A stretch of DNA of 64,000 nt, taken from NCBI RefSeq assembly GCF_000308835.1, contig NZ_BAGN01000424.1, positions 1 through 64,000 on the forward strand, in the 5' to 3' direction. This document shows positions 1 through 6,759 of this stretch, in pieces (positions within the stretch are counted from its first letter, which is position 1; every line of letters begins with the position of its first letter). The notes under the pieces are model-generated. The model worked only from the letters and a program-made list of their open reading frames with translations, searched no databases and was not told where the DNA came from. Origin of the DNA: Nocardia vinacea NBRC 16497. GTDB taxonomy: Bacteria > Actinomycetota > Actinomycetes > Mycobacteriales > Mycobacteriaceae. Both the position numbers and the translations under genes were made by a program.

Positions 1-350
1 CGACGGATCCACGCATCCAGCGAATCCAAAGGGTGATACGGCATCACCAGATAGGGACGCCCGCCTTTGGTGACACCCACTTGGAGCACGGTGACGATAT
101 TCGGATGTCCGGTCAGCCGACCCATCGCCCGTTGTTCGCGAAAGAACCGTTCCTGGTTGTCCTCGTCGAGCTCGGCGGTCAGCACCTTCACCGCCACCGT
201 GCGGTCCAGCGCCACTTGCCTGCAGCGATAGATCTCACCGAAACCGCCACGCCCGACCTCTTCGGCGTCCTCGTACCCGGACGCGCTCAAATCATCCGCG
301 ACGGATGTGACCGCGTCGCGGCGGGTCCGAAGTGGATCATCGGCTGTCAT
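1..350 (-). CDS. pknK: PknK-like serine/threonine protein kinase, N-terminal part (cut by window edge)
   Basis: The first 116 residues of a Hanks-type kinase are visible; the rest lies beyond the left edge. The glycine-rich loop GRGGFG is at residues 33-38, the ATP-binding lysine is K55 in TVAVK, and the likely alpha-C glutamate is E72 in FREQRAMG. The region ends in a PYHPLDSLD hinge. The spacing, the short arginine-rich start and the phrase GHPNIVTVLQVGV closely match the N-terminus of mycobacterial PknK, a kinase fused to a MalT/LuxR-type ATPase and helix-turn-helix. That fusion cannot be confirmed here. The ATG at 350 is the first start of the domain. The gene reads away from the stress island to its right. 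Kinase identity is sure; PknK identity is inferred from the N-terminal match. Confidence 0.8.
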   Translation of the reverse strand, partial: MTADDPLRTRRDAVTSVADDLSASGYEDAEEVGRGGFGEIYRCRQVALDRTVAVKVLTAELDEDNQERFFREQRAMGRLTGHPNIVTVLQVGVTKGGRPYLVMPYHPLDSLDAWIR

Positions 351-588
351 CAGCGGCGTGCAATCCACTCGACAGGTACGCGAACACCGGCGCCATGCGC
401 TCCCTTTCGACAATGCTCAGCGTATCGCCAGCAAAGGTGAACGGTCCGCCTGTCCGCGTCGCGAGTTACGCGTCTACCACAGGTGGCCACCGGACAACGC
501 TTGTCCTACCGCGCGTTCGGCAAGGGGAGGCTCGAGCTTTGGCTGTCCGGGGCTGTGCTGTGTTGTCGGTCGGCGATCCATCGGGCGA

Positions 589-852
589 TCACTGGCTGGG
601 TTGGGGCACATCGACGTGGCAGTTTTCGATTTTCGGGTTCATACCGAGGTAGTTGAGCGGTCCGGCGATGATGGTTACCGCAATGGTTCCGGTGCTCGCG
701 CAGTTGGTCGGTGCGTTGTCGTAGTAGTGCCGTTGCGCACCGGCGATGGCGCCGATGATCAACCATGCGAGCACCAGTACTACGAAGACGCTGGTGGGCC
801 GGGAACGGCTACTTCGGCGCATCCTGCTGCGGTAGTTTGCGTATGTTCTCAT
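589..852 (-). CDS. Small NCAS-type membrane protein, copy 1
   Basis: 87 residues of unrecognised function. An arginine-rich N-terminus precedes one hydrophobic segment (residues about 21-41, VFVVLVLAWLIIGAIAG). An extracytoplasmic tail follows with QRHYY, NCAS, GTIAVTIIAGPLNY and MNPKIENC. The two cysteines, the GPLNY turn and the proline-rich end are shared with the gene at 4930, and a broken third copy lies at 1297-1368, so this is a local paralogue family. GGAG about 8 bases upstream supports the ATG at 852. The cysteine pair suggests a disulphide-bonded exported tail, but that is inference. It probably belongs with the stress-island genes on the same strand. Confidence 0.7.
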   Translation of the reverse strand: MRTYANYRSRMRRSSRSRPTSVFVVLVLAWLIIGAIAGAQRHYYDNAPTNCASTGTIAVTIIAGPLNYLGMNPKIENCHVDVPQPSQ

Positions 853-989
853 TTCCTATCTCCGTGTAGTCGAATGTCGTACCGCTGATGCATGTTTCGG
901 GATCGGGCTCACCATTCGACGCATACCCCGGACCCTGCGACATCGCGATACGGGCAGTGGGTGCGGGTCAGGGTTTCCGGGCTGTCCGG

Positions 990-1220
990 TTATTCGAGTC
1001 GGTCGCGCCAACTCGGGTTGGTGCGGATATGCCGTGAGCCGCCGGCGTGTTCTTCGAGGTCGCGACTCAGCGCGGTGTCCTCTGGATGGCGCCGGCTCAG
1101 CAGGCGTCGTGCTGCGCCGCCGAGGGCGGGGCGCCTGCCATCGGCTGATAGGTGGTTCCATACGGCCATTGCGATGGTGCCGATGGCGATGCCGGCGATC
1201 AGGGCGACGACGACGAGCAT
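990..1220 (-). CDS. Small membrane-anchored protein, 76 residues
   Basis: Unrecognised. The N-terminus is one membrane segment (MLVVVALIAGIAIGTIAM, residues 1-18) followed by WNHLSADGRR and a highly charged cytoplasmic-looking tail rich in Arg, His and Glu. AGGAGC lies 6 bases before the ATG at 1220, a better start than any upstream one. It is the third gene on the minus strand behind the promoter at about 1840, after the DUF6131 gene and a broken NCAS gene, and is probably co-transcribed with them. No catalytic motif is visible. Confidence 0.6.
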   Translation of the reverse strand: MLVVVALIAGIAIGTIAMAVWNHLSADGRRPALGGAARRLLSRRHPEDTALSRDLEEHAGGSRHIRTNPSWRDRLE

Positions 1221-1296
1221 TGGAAAGCTCCTGGGTAGTGCTTGGGTTTTGCGTCTGTTGTGAGGTGTCGTCACGGACCGGGTTGTGGCACGTGGC

Positions 1297-1368
1297 AGCT
1301 GCAATCACGGTCACGAAGATGGTTCCCGCGCTGGCGCAGTTCTGTTCACGGTTGGTGAAGTATCCACG
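1297..1368 (-). pseudogene. Remnant of a third NCAS-type membrane protein
   Basis: The minus strand here encodes RGYFTNREQNCASAGTIF followed by VTVIAA. This matches the core of the intact protein at 4930-5130 (RGYFTDREQNCASLGTIA) almost residue for residue. The membrane segment that should precede it and the GPLNY/NPK tail that should follow are both missing: the flanking reading frames do not resemble the family. It sits directly behind a DUF6131 gene, exactly as the intact copy does at 4930, so it is the decayed second gene of the left arm of the inverted duplication. Confidence 0.7.
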
Positions 1369-1441
1369 CCGTGTTGTCCTTCGAATCAGGTTGTCCGGCA
1401 GGCGGATTGCGGCGCAGCCGCTGCGGGCTGCGCCGGGCCGG

Positions 1442-1597
1442 TCAGTAGTAGTGGGCTCGGCCGCCGATGGCGTGGCCGGTGCGGCCCGCGATCATCAGCG
1501 CCGCACCGATGAGCAGCACGATGATTCCGATGGTGACCAGCAGGGGGATGCCGAGTAGGAATCCGGCGACGAGCAGGACGACTCCGAGAATGATCAC
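1442..1597 (-). CDS. DUF6131-like small membrane protein (left arm)
   Basis: 51 residues forming two short hydrophobic segments (about 2-17 and 18-36), ending in a GRTGHAIGGRAHYY tail. I know this architecture and the GGRxxYY-type C-terminus from the actinobacterial DUF6131 family, whose function is unknown. The start is GTG at 1597; its GTGA overlaps the stop of a short upstream frame (1594-1842), which suggests translational coupling. CAGGT lies nearby as a weak ribosome site. The copy at 4360-4779 shares the last 35 residues (IGIVVLVIGLVLL, then GGRRHYY). Transcription probably starts at the operator-linked promoter at 1836-1864. Confidence 0.65.
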   Translation of the reverse strand: MIILGVVLLVAGFLLGIPLLVTIGIIVLLIGAALMIAGRTGHAIGGRAHYY

Positions 1598-1842
1598 GAG
1601 CAAATACCTGATTTCGGAAGTACGTGAGATGTCACGAGGTAAGGGCGGGATGGGCGGATGGGGACGCGGTTATCGACGTTGATCGCCGCGAGGGGCACCG
1701 GTCGGTTCGGGACCGGCGGGGGTGTGGCCGAACAGTTGGCCCAAACCGCGTTTGCGAGTCGCGGGTCGGTTGTCGGCTCGAGCCCGATCATGACGATCCC
1801 GATTCTCCGAGCCTTTGCTCGGATCTGATCCTCCCAGTACAC
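1594..1842 (-). CDS. Conserved leader frame upstream of the DUF6131 gene
   Basis: A frame of at most 82 residues (GTG 1842; internal ATG at 1791) whose stop overlaps the GTG of the DUF6131 gene. Its start DQIRAKARRIGIVMIGL matches EIRAKASRITMIITIGL in the right-arm gene at 4360. Most base differences in that stretch are synonymous, so it is probably translated. The -10 box overlaps the GTG, so the true start is uncertain and may be the ATG at 1791. In the right arm the same sequence is fused in frame to the DUF6131 part. Function unknown. It could also be a structured leader: CCGAGC-AAAG-GCTCGG forms a small hairpin. Confidence 0.35.
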   Translation of the reverse strand: MYWEDQIRAKARRIGIVMIGLEPTTDPRLANAVWANCSATPPPVPNRPVPLAAINVDNRVPIRPSRPYLVTSHVLPKSGICS

Positions 1843-1893
1843 GCCGCAAATAACTGTATGTCAACGATGTAGGTCTACACTCTCTATCTACAG
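1836..1893 (-). promoter_or_regulatory. Left-arm promoter with TetR operator
   Basis: On the minus strand TTGACA (1859-1864) lies 17 bases from TGTACT (1836-1841), a near-consensus housekeeping promoter. Three bases upstream of the -35 is TGTAGGTCTACA (1868-1879), arms TGTAG/CTACA, followed by a second half-site ATCTACAG (1886-1893). The right arm at 4302-4360 has the exact reverse complement of the 12-mer at the same distance from an identical TTGACA. The TetR gene begins 30 bases away on the other strand, so autoregulation of a divergent promoter is the simple reading. Confidence 0.7.
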
Positions 1894-1922
1894 TGCTTCT
1901 TACGGCAAAGGGAGCTTCCGCG

Positions 1923-2687
1923 ATGACCGAACCCCCCACCAACCGCAACAATTCCGGTCCCGCCACCAACGGTCGCGGTGAGGGGCCGATCACGCGGGCG
2001 GCAGTGTTGAACGCCGCGCTCGAGATCGTCGATCGTGACGGGGTCGACGGGTTGTCGATGCGACGCCTCGCCGAGGCGGTCGGGCGGGATCCGATGGTGA
2101 TCTACCGGCACGTATCGAACAAGGCCGCCGTGCTCGACGGTGTCGCCGAGATCGTGTTCGCGCAACTGTCGGTCGATGCCACCGACCCGGATTGGGCCAC
2201 CCAGTTGCGTGTGGTTGCTCGTGAGTTCCGCCGGTTGGCGCTGGCGCATCCACTGGTGGTGCCGCTGCTGGTGACCCGCCCGCTGGCGACACCGCTCGGG
2301 CAACGCCCGACCGCCGTGCTGCGGCCGTTGGAGGACGTTCTCGCGTTACTGACCCGTGCCGGGTTCTCGGGTGCCGATGCTCTGCATATCTATCGGGCAG
2401 TGTTCGGGTTCCTCTACGGCCACATCCTCAACGAGTTGCAGGAACTCGTGGAACGCCCCGAGGAAACCGACGAAGTGCTGCGGCTCGGGCTGCATCGACT
2501 GCCGATAGCGCAATACCCGCTGCTGCGCGAACTGGCACCGGTGCTGGCCGCCTACGACGGCGCCGCCGAACTCGAACGCGGCCTCGACATCCTGCTCAGC
2601 GGCCTGGCCACCACCCTGACGAACCCCGGCGGCGGCGCGCCGGGGGTTGCACCAGGTAACCGAACACAACCACACGATCGGAGTTGA
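1923..2687 (+). CDS. TetR-family regulator of the stress island
   Basis: 254 residues. The helix-turn-helix domain spans about residues 24-70 (ITRAAVLNAALEIVDRDG, then MRRLAEAVGRDPMVIYRHV). The remainder resembles the TetR_C-type ligand domain of classical TetR/TcmR regulators rather than the FadR type. GGGAG about 8 bases upstream favours ATG 1923 over the GTG at 1893, which lies inside the operator. It stands between two inverted copies of the operator TGTAG-N2-CTACA, and so probably represses both outward-facing DUF6131 operons and its own operon (2696-4269). The ligand is unknown. Confidence 0.85.
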   Translation: MTEPPTNRNNSGPATNGRGEGPITRAAVLNAALEIVDRDGVDGLSMRRLAEAVGRDPMVIYRHVSNKAAVLDGVAEIVFAQLSVDATDPDWATQLRVVAREFRRLALAHPLVVPLLVTRPLATPLGQRPTAVLRPLEDVLALLTRAGFSGADALHIYRAVFGFLYGHILNELQELVERPEETDEVLRLGLHRLPIAQYPLLRELAPVLAAYDGAAELERGLDILLSGLATTLTNPGGGAPGVAPGNRTQPHDRS

Positions 2688-2695
2688 ACCCCACC

Positions 2696-3010
2696 ATGAG
2701 TACCTATCTCGACTCTCCCGACCTGCCCTTCCGCCTGCAGTTCTCCGCCACCGAACCCGCAGCGGTGGCCACCGCCGCCCGCGCCTGGGTCTCACACGGA
2801 CAGATCTTCACCGTCGCCCTGACCAGCGAGTCCGGTGCGGTCGAAAACCGGTATCTGCTGGTGAATTTCGGCGCTATCTCCTGCCTGACCGTGCACGACC
2901 AGGACAAGCTCGACGACCCCGGCCATCGACTCATCACCTACACCGCGTCCCTGACAAAGGGCGGTGACCTCGACATCGAAACCCGATCACTGTCCGCCCA
3001 CATCAGCTGA
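2696..3010 (+). CDS. Hypothetical protein of about 104 residues
   Basis: Not recognised. The start is ATG 2696, eight bases after the TetR stop, so it is almost certainly co-transcribed with the regulator. The product is soluble-looking with no membrane segment: alternating hydrophobic strands (FRLQFSAT, IFTVALTS, RYLLVNFGAISCLTVHD) suggest a small beta-rich fold. One cysteine lies in the middle (AISCLTV). The base composition is like its neighbours. Confidence 0.6.
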   Translation: MSTYLDSPDLPFRLQFSATEPAAVATAARAWVSHGQIFTVALTSESGAVENRYLLVNFGAISCLTVHDQDKLDDPGHRLITYTASLTKGGDLDIETRSLSAHIS

Positions 3011-3148
3011 CAACAATCGAATCCCCGCTCCGCCAACGCAATCCGGCTCAGCGGCGCACCGCCACCGTCTGCGGCGACTCGGATTCACGACGACGATGAC
3101 ACGCCCCCCGCGAACCGATATCGGCACCAACAACGAAACCGCATCCTC

Positions 3149-3970
3149 GTGAACACCATTGATGACTGCGCCCAACAGGCCGCACCGGGATCGACAGCTC
3201 CCGATCAGCCGCACACCAGCGCCGACCGATCGCGAACACATGGGTTCGCATGGATAGGGGCGCGACACCTGCGACACACCACCGCAGCAAAGGCGTGGAC
3301 GCTGGCGTTCGCATATCTGGTCGTCGAGTTCGTCACCGCGATCGCCTGGAAATCGGACTACAGCTTCCGCCGCGACACGATCAGCGATCTCGGCGTCACC
3401 ACCTGCACACCAAACCTGTGCTCGCCCCTGCATCTGCTGATGAACGCGACATTCGTGGCGCTCGGCCTGCTCACGATCATCGGAGCTATCGGATTCCGCG
3501 ACTATATTCCCCACGGACCCCGACAGTGGTCGATCGTCGCACTCGCGGTCATCATCGGCCTGAGCACTGCCGCGACCGGCGTGTTTCCCTCCAACGACGG
3601 GATCGTCGTGCACGGGCTCGCGGTGATGCCCGCGTTGGTGTCGCGGCACATCGTGCTGATCCTGCTGTCGATCTGGTTGTGGAAACAACGCCGCCTCGCC
3701 GCGATCTGGTCGGGGGTCTGCGCATCGACCGGACTCACCGGCACAGTTCTACTGACCATCGGCCTGCAGGTCGGAATCACCGAACGACTCGTCTTCTACC
3801 CGCTACCGACCTGGATGGCCATCACCGGCGCCACTATCGCGCTCAAACCCTTCTGGAACGCAGTACCGCGCCGGACTCGTCCGAGTAACAGTTGCCACCG
3901 ACCGGAATGGATACGCACATGCAGATTCAGATCAACACCGACAGCAACATCGACAGCGGTGAAAGACTGA
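3149..3970 (+). CDS. DUF998-family membrane protein
   Basis: 273 residues from GTG 3149. After a polar 45-residue N-terminus come about six membrane segments (WTLAFAYLVVEFV; LHLLMNATFVALGLLTII; WSIVALAVIIGLS; LVSRHIVLILLSIWLW; IWSGVCASTGLTGTVLL; PTWMAITGATIAL). The motif SDYSFRRDTISDLGV between helices one and two, with two cysteines after it, is the hallmark of DUF998 proteins, whose role is unknown. The C-terminal 17 codons overlap the start of the hibernation-factor-like gene in another frame, an unusually long overlap, so one boundary may be off or the tail may have been extended by a frameshift. Confidence 0.75.
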   Translation: MNTIDDCAQQAAPGSTAPDQPHTSADRSRTHGFAWIGARHLRHTTAAKAWTLAFAYLVVEFVTAIAWKSDYSFRRDTISDLGVTTCTPNLCSPLHLLMNATFVALGLLTIIGAIGFRDYIPHGPRQWSIVALAVIIGLSTAATGVFPSNDGIVVHGLAVMPALVSRHIVLILLSIWLWKQRRLAAIWSGVCASTGLTGTVLLTIGLQVGITERLVFYPLPTWMAITGATIALKPFWNAVPRRTRPSNSCHRPEWIRTCRFRSTPTATSTAVKD

Positions 3971-4269
3971 TCCGGCACGTCGAAGCGGAGATCGCTTCGA
4001 CGCTCGAGCACTTCAGCGACCAGATCACCACCGTCGAGGCCCACCTCAGTGACCAGAACGCGGGCAAAGGCGGACCGGACGACAAGCGATGCGTGCTGCA
4101 GGCCCGTCCAACCGGTCAACAGCCGGTCGCCGTAACCCACAACGCCGCGACGATCGATGCCGCCTGCCGGGGTGCGGCCGAGAGCATGGCACATCTGCTC
4201 GCCAGCCGGTTCGGCCGACTACACGAGACAAAGGGTGGCGACTCCATCAGACACCCGCACAAGAACTGA
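3919..4269 (+). CDS. HPF/RaiA-like ribosome hibernation factor
   Basis: 116 residues matching the small HPF/RaiA (sigma-54 modulation) fold: MQIQINTDSNI strand, helix RLIRHVEAEIASTLEHFSDQ, strand TTVEAHLSDQNAGKGG, then RCVLQARPTGQQPVAVTHNA and a second helix IDAACRGAAESMAHLLAS. The family binds 30S or 70S ribosomes during stress and stationary phase. It is short-form, lacking the long C-terminal dimerisation domain. ATG 3919 fits the family start; ATG 3907 is possible. Its place in a TetR-controlled operon with small membrane proteins suggests a stress-induced second copy rather than the housekeeping HPF. Confidence 0.75.
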   Translation: MQIQINTDSNIDSGERLIRHVEAEIASTLEHFSDQITTVEAHLSDQNAGKGGPDDKRCVLQARPTGQQPVAVTHNAATIDAACRGAAESMAHLLASRFGRLHETKGGDSIRHPHKN

Positions 4270-4301
4270 GTCAGCAGCACCGGGTTGTTCGGTATGCGAA
4301 C

Positions 4302-4360
4302 GCTGTAGATCAGCACTGTAGACCTACACTGTTGACATTATGTTCCGGACGGCGTCTACT
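4302..4360 (+). promoter_or_regulatory. Right-arm promoter with TetR operator
   Basis: CTGTAGAT (4302-4309) and TGTAGACCTACA (4317-4328) precede TTGACA (4332-4337), a 17-base spacer and TCTACT (4355-4360). Order, spacing and sequence mirror the left-arm element at 1836-1893 in opposite orientation, including the three-base gap between operator and -35. This is the strongest evidence that the TetR at 1923 controls both arms. Confidence 0.75.
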
Positions 4361-4779
4361 TGAATGAGCAAGAGATCCGAGCGAAGGCGTCGAGGATCAC
4401 CATGATCATCACCATCGGGCTGGCCGAACCGAACAGGCTTTTGGGTGGCTCGAGTCGTACCGCCCGCCGCGATCTCGGCGGCGTCCGCGAGAACCCACTC
4501 AACCTGGCCTCGGCCGCGTCGGGCGATGCGGCGAGCCGCAGGCCTTCGGCGCAGCAGACACCCCTGTTCACACCGGCTATACCGGCAATGCCGCCGCGGC
4601 CGATGCATCCGGCAATGCTGCCGGGCAGGGATCCGAAAGCACGCCCCATGGACGCGGGCCATGGCCAGCTGTTCCAGATCCTCTGGGCCATCGGGATCGT
4701 GGTCCTCGTTATCGGCCTGGTGCTACTGGCATCGGGGTCGATGGGCCGCGTCGTCGGCGGTCGCCGCCACTACTACTGA
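4360..4779 (+). CDS. DUF6131-like membrane protein with N-terminal extension (right arm)
   Basis: An open frame of 139 codons from TTG 4360. Residues 4-22 (EIRAKASRITMIITIGL) match the left-arm leader frame. A long Ala/Pro/Arg-rich middle has low complexity. The C-terminus is one membrane helix (ILWAIGIVVLVIGLVLLA) with the DUF6131-type end GSMGRVVGGRRHYY. Compared with the left-arm protein the first membrane segment is missing and the leader is fused in frame, so this copy has been rearranged. The -10 box overlaps the TTG; ATG 4402 or ATG 4650 are alternative starts. It is likely TetR-regulated through 4302-4360 and co-transcribed with the NCAS gene downstream. Confidence 0.5.
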   Translation: MNEQEIRAKASRITMIITIGLAEPNRLLGGSSRTARRDLGGVRENPLNLASAASGDAASRRPSAQQTPLFTPAIPAMPPRPMHPAMLPGRDPKARPMDAGHGQLFQILWAIGIVVLVIGLVLLASGSMGRVVGGRRHYY

Positions 4780-4929
4780 CCGATCCCGGCGCGGCCGGAT
4801 CGAGGTCCGGCTGCGCCGCTCGGTTCGCCTGCGCGGCAACCAGATTCAGAGCAGGACGCGATGTGGTCTCTCCGATATCGACTACCGGATCGAGACGATC
4901 TCGATCCATAAGAAATGAGGTGGATGATA

Positions 4930-5130
4930 ATGCGTTTGGTGTCGTTGCTGGTGCTCGTGTGGCTGATCATCGGCGTGGTCGCCGCCGGTCAACGAGGTTA
5001 TTTCACCGACCGTGAGCAGAACTGCGCAAGCTTGGGAACCATCGCGGTGACGGTGATCGCGGGTCCGCTGAACTACGCAGGTGTCAACCCCAAGGTGAAC
5101 AACTGCAAACTGCCTCAACCCAGCCCCTGA
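4930..5130 (+). CDS. Small NCAS-type membrane protein, copy 2 (right arm)
   Basis: 66 residues: a membrane segment MRLVSLLVLVWLIIGVVAA, then QRGYFTDREQNCAS, GTIAVTVIAGPLNYAG and VNPKVNNC, ending KLPQPSP. GAGGTGG at 4917-4923 places ATG 4930 at good spacing; ATG 4915 and 4924 in the same frame are less likely. It is the intact partner of the remnant at 1297 and a paralogue of 589-852. The two conserved cysteines flank the hydrophobic GTIxVTxIAGPLNY stretch. No function can be assigned. Gene order DUF6131 then NCAS is the same in both arms. Confidence 0.7.
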   Translation: MRLVSLLVLVWLIIGVVAAGQRGYFTDREQNCASLGTIAVTVIAGPLNYAGVNPKVNNCKLPQPSP

Positions 5131-5327
5131 CAAGGCGCCACGATAGATATCGAGGTCTGCCTGTTGCAGCATCCGATGTCGTGCCGGGCGAGCCCGATTC
5201 GGGCCGGTGCATCGTGGCGGCTCGCGCTCGACTCGATCGACGCGGCCCCGAACCCTGTACGGCACTGCGGTGTCGGGGTTTGCGGGCTGTTGTCGATGCC
5301 ATCTGGATCTGATCCGAGGCAGCACCG

Positions 5328-5748
5328 ATGAGCTATCCGTCGACACTGACATCCCCCGAGAAGACACGCCGCCGCACACGCCGCGGCGCTGACACCTACG
5401 ACAACATCGAACCATTGCTCGTTCAGCTCGCGAAACTGGACCCAGCCGATCCGCGTCGAGATGCATTGCGGGAGAAGCTGATCTGGCGTTGTCGACCACT
5501 GGCTGAGCACGTCGCCCGCAAGTTCGCCGGACGCGGTGAGAACTTCGACGATCTGCTGCAGACCGCCCGAGTGGGGATGGTGGCCGCGATCGACCGTTTC
5601 GACCCGGACCATGGCGCGTCGTTCCTGGTTCTTTGAACCTCAGTCGCAGATCCAGATCGCCGAATCCCTCGGCGTCTCGCAGATGCAGGTCTCACGGATC
5701 CTCGCCAGACTGCTGAACTCGTTGCGCGAACAGACATCACGTGACTGA
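5328..5748 (+). pseudogene. Sigma-B/F-type sigma factor gene with internal deletion
   Basis: The 5' part encodes about 100 residues of a group 3 sigma factor: AKLDPADPRRDALREKLI, RCRPLAEHVARKFAGRGE, DDLLQTARVGMVAAIDRFD, which is region 2.1-2.2. At about 5625 the frame stops (FLVL, TGA) and the next frame continues directly with FFEPQSQIQIAESLGVSQMQ and VSRILARLL, the region 4.2 helix-turn-helix. Intact SigB/F proteins are about 250-270 residues, so some 130 residues (regions 2.3-4.1) are deleted and the frame is shifted. Core binding and -10 recognition would be lost. Its location suggests the island once carried its own stress sigma factor. Confidence 0.75.
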
Positions 5749-6070
5749 ACAACCAGCCGCAGCGGTGGCGTTCAGGGCAAAGGTGCAATTGGCTGACATC
5801 CCCGGAGAATGGACTGGGGCGTACAGGCCAGTGATGACCGGGGTGTCGAGCGGGGTGGGAAAGCGGCCCCCGCCATGGCGCGTCACCTCGAACCCACAGT
5901 CCGACCTCCGATAAGCGGGTGAACTCGGCAGCCGGGGAAGTCGGCGAGGCCGGAGCTGAAACGGGCGATCGCGTCCGCGCGGGCCGTGAACAGGGCAAAC
6001 TATTCGGTGGACTCTCGCGGTCTCACGGTAAGGCTGACCACAGACAGTATTCCGAAGCTAGGAGGACGCG
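5749..6070. other. Intergenic region without supported gene
   Basis: 322 bases between the sigma remnant and the next gene. Short frames exist on both strands but none has a plausible ribosome site plus coding-like composition. Only the last 12 bases, with AGGAGGA before 6071, have a clear function. Confidence 0.5.
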
Positions 6071-6388
6071 ATGACTAGTTTTGCAAGCCAGCAGTGCATC
6101 TCCCAGATGTCGGAGACGAACCCGCGGGCGCAGCTGTTCGTTGACGGAGGCGCCGCATACGCCTACTTGATGTACCGGGATATCCAAGACGGCCGGTATG
6201 ACCGCATCCCCACGCCGCCGGGCAAAGATGATCTGGTGTTGCACGTCGAGAAGGGGCTGCGGGTGACGATGTTCTCCGAGCCCGTGTTTTCCGGAGCCAA
6301 GACCGTGGTGGCGGCGGATCAGGGCAGGCGCGTCAGGCAGTTGGTGGACCGCGCGGTGGTGAAGTCAGCGATCGTCGAATCGGTCTGA
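6071..6388 (+). CDS. Small protein with a beta/gamma-crystallin-like motif
   Basis: 105 residues. AGGAGGA six bases before ATG 6071 makes translation likely. The C-terminal half reads GLRVTMFSEPVFSGAKTV then VDRAVVKSAIVES. The F-x4-F-x-G pattern (FSEPVFSG), with a strand before and an S-x-x-V-type end, is reminiscent of one Greek-key unit of the beta/gamma-crystallin superfamily. The N-terminal half contains FVDGGAAYAYLMYRDIQDG, which I do not recognise. It is a single unit, so the resemblance is weak. It stands alone between two long non-coding gaps, with a strong hairpin about 110 bases downstream. Confidence 0.6.
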   Translation: MTSFASQQCISQMSETNPRAQLFVDGGAAYAYLMYRDIQDGRYDRIPTPPGKDDLVLHVEKGLRVTMFSEPVFSGAKTVVAADQGRRVRQLVDRAVVKSAIVESV

Positions 6389-6494
6389 CGCAGACCACCA
6401 TCGCCGCACCCGCTCGAAGTCTTCTCATGGACTATCGAGGAATTGATCAGTTCTCGACAGGCTGTTCCGGCTCTGCGTAGTCCCGCTCCCTCGA

Positions 6495-6530
6495 CCGGGG
6501 CTTCCGGATCTCGATGTCCGGGAGCCCCGG
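6495..6530 (+). terminator. Strong hairpin, probable terminator
   Basis: CCGGGGCT-T-CCGGA and TCCGG-G-AGCCCCGG pair over 14 positions (one G-T wobble) around an 8-base loop. It lies in the 371-base gap (6389-6759) between two plus-strand genes and is the only structure I see there. No T-run follows, as is common in actinobacteria. Confidence 0.6.
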
Positions 6531-6759
6531 CCGTCCCTCACCTGTTGACCGGATCAAGGGCCGGCTTGATCCCGGTTGACTCGCCTTGGTGGTCTGTACA
6601 CATCACCTGTCCGTTCGACGAAGGTGCTGTGGAGATTGTTCGATGGGATGGACCGCGGTGTGGCGGTGATCGGCTCCGGCGGTGGGGCGGGTCGATCCGG
6701 TCGAGGGGGCGGTTCCCTGGCTGGTGCTTTACCAGAGGCTGTGCAGGAGGGCTCACGCA

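Noticed and set aside
307..888. Long plus-strand open frame over the kinase start and the small NCAS gene
   Set aside because: Arg/Ser-rich translation typical of antisense frames; real genes lie on the other strand with good ribosome sites.
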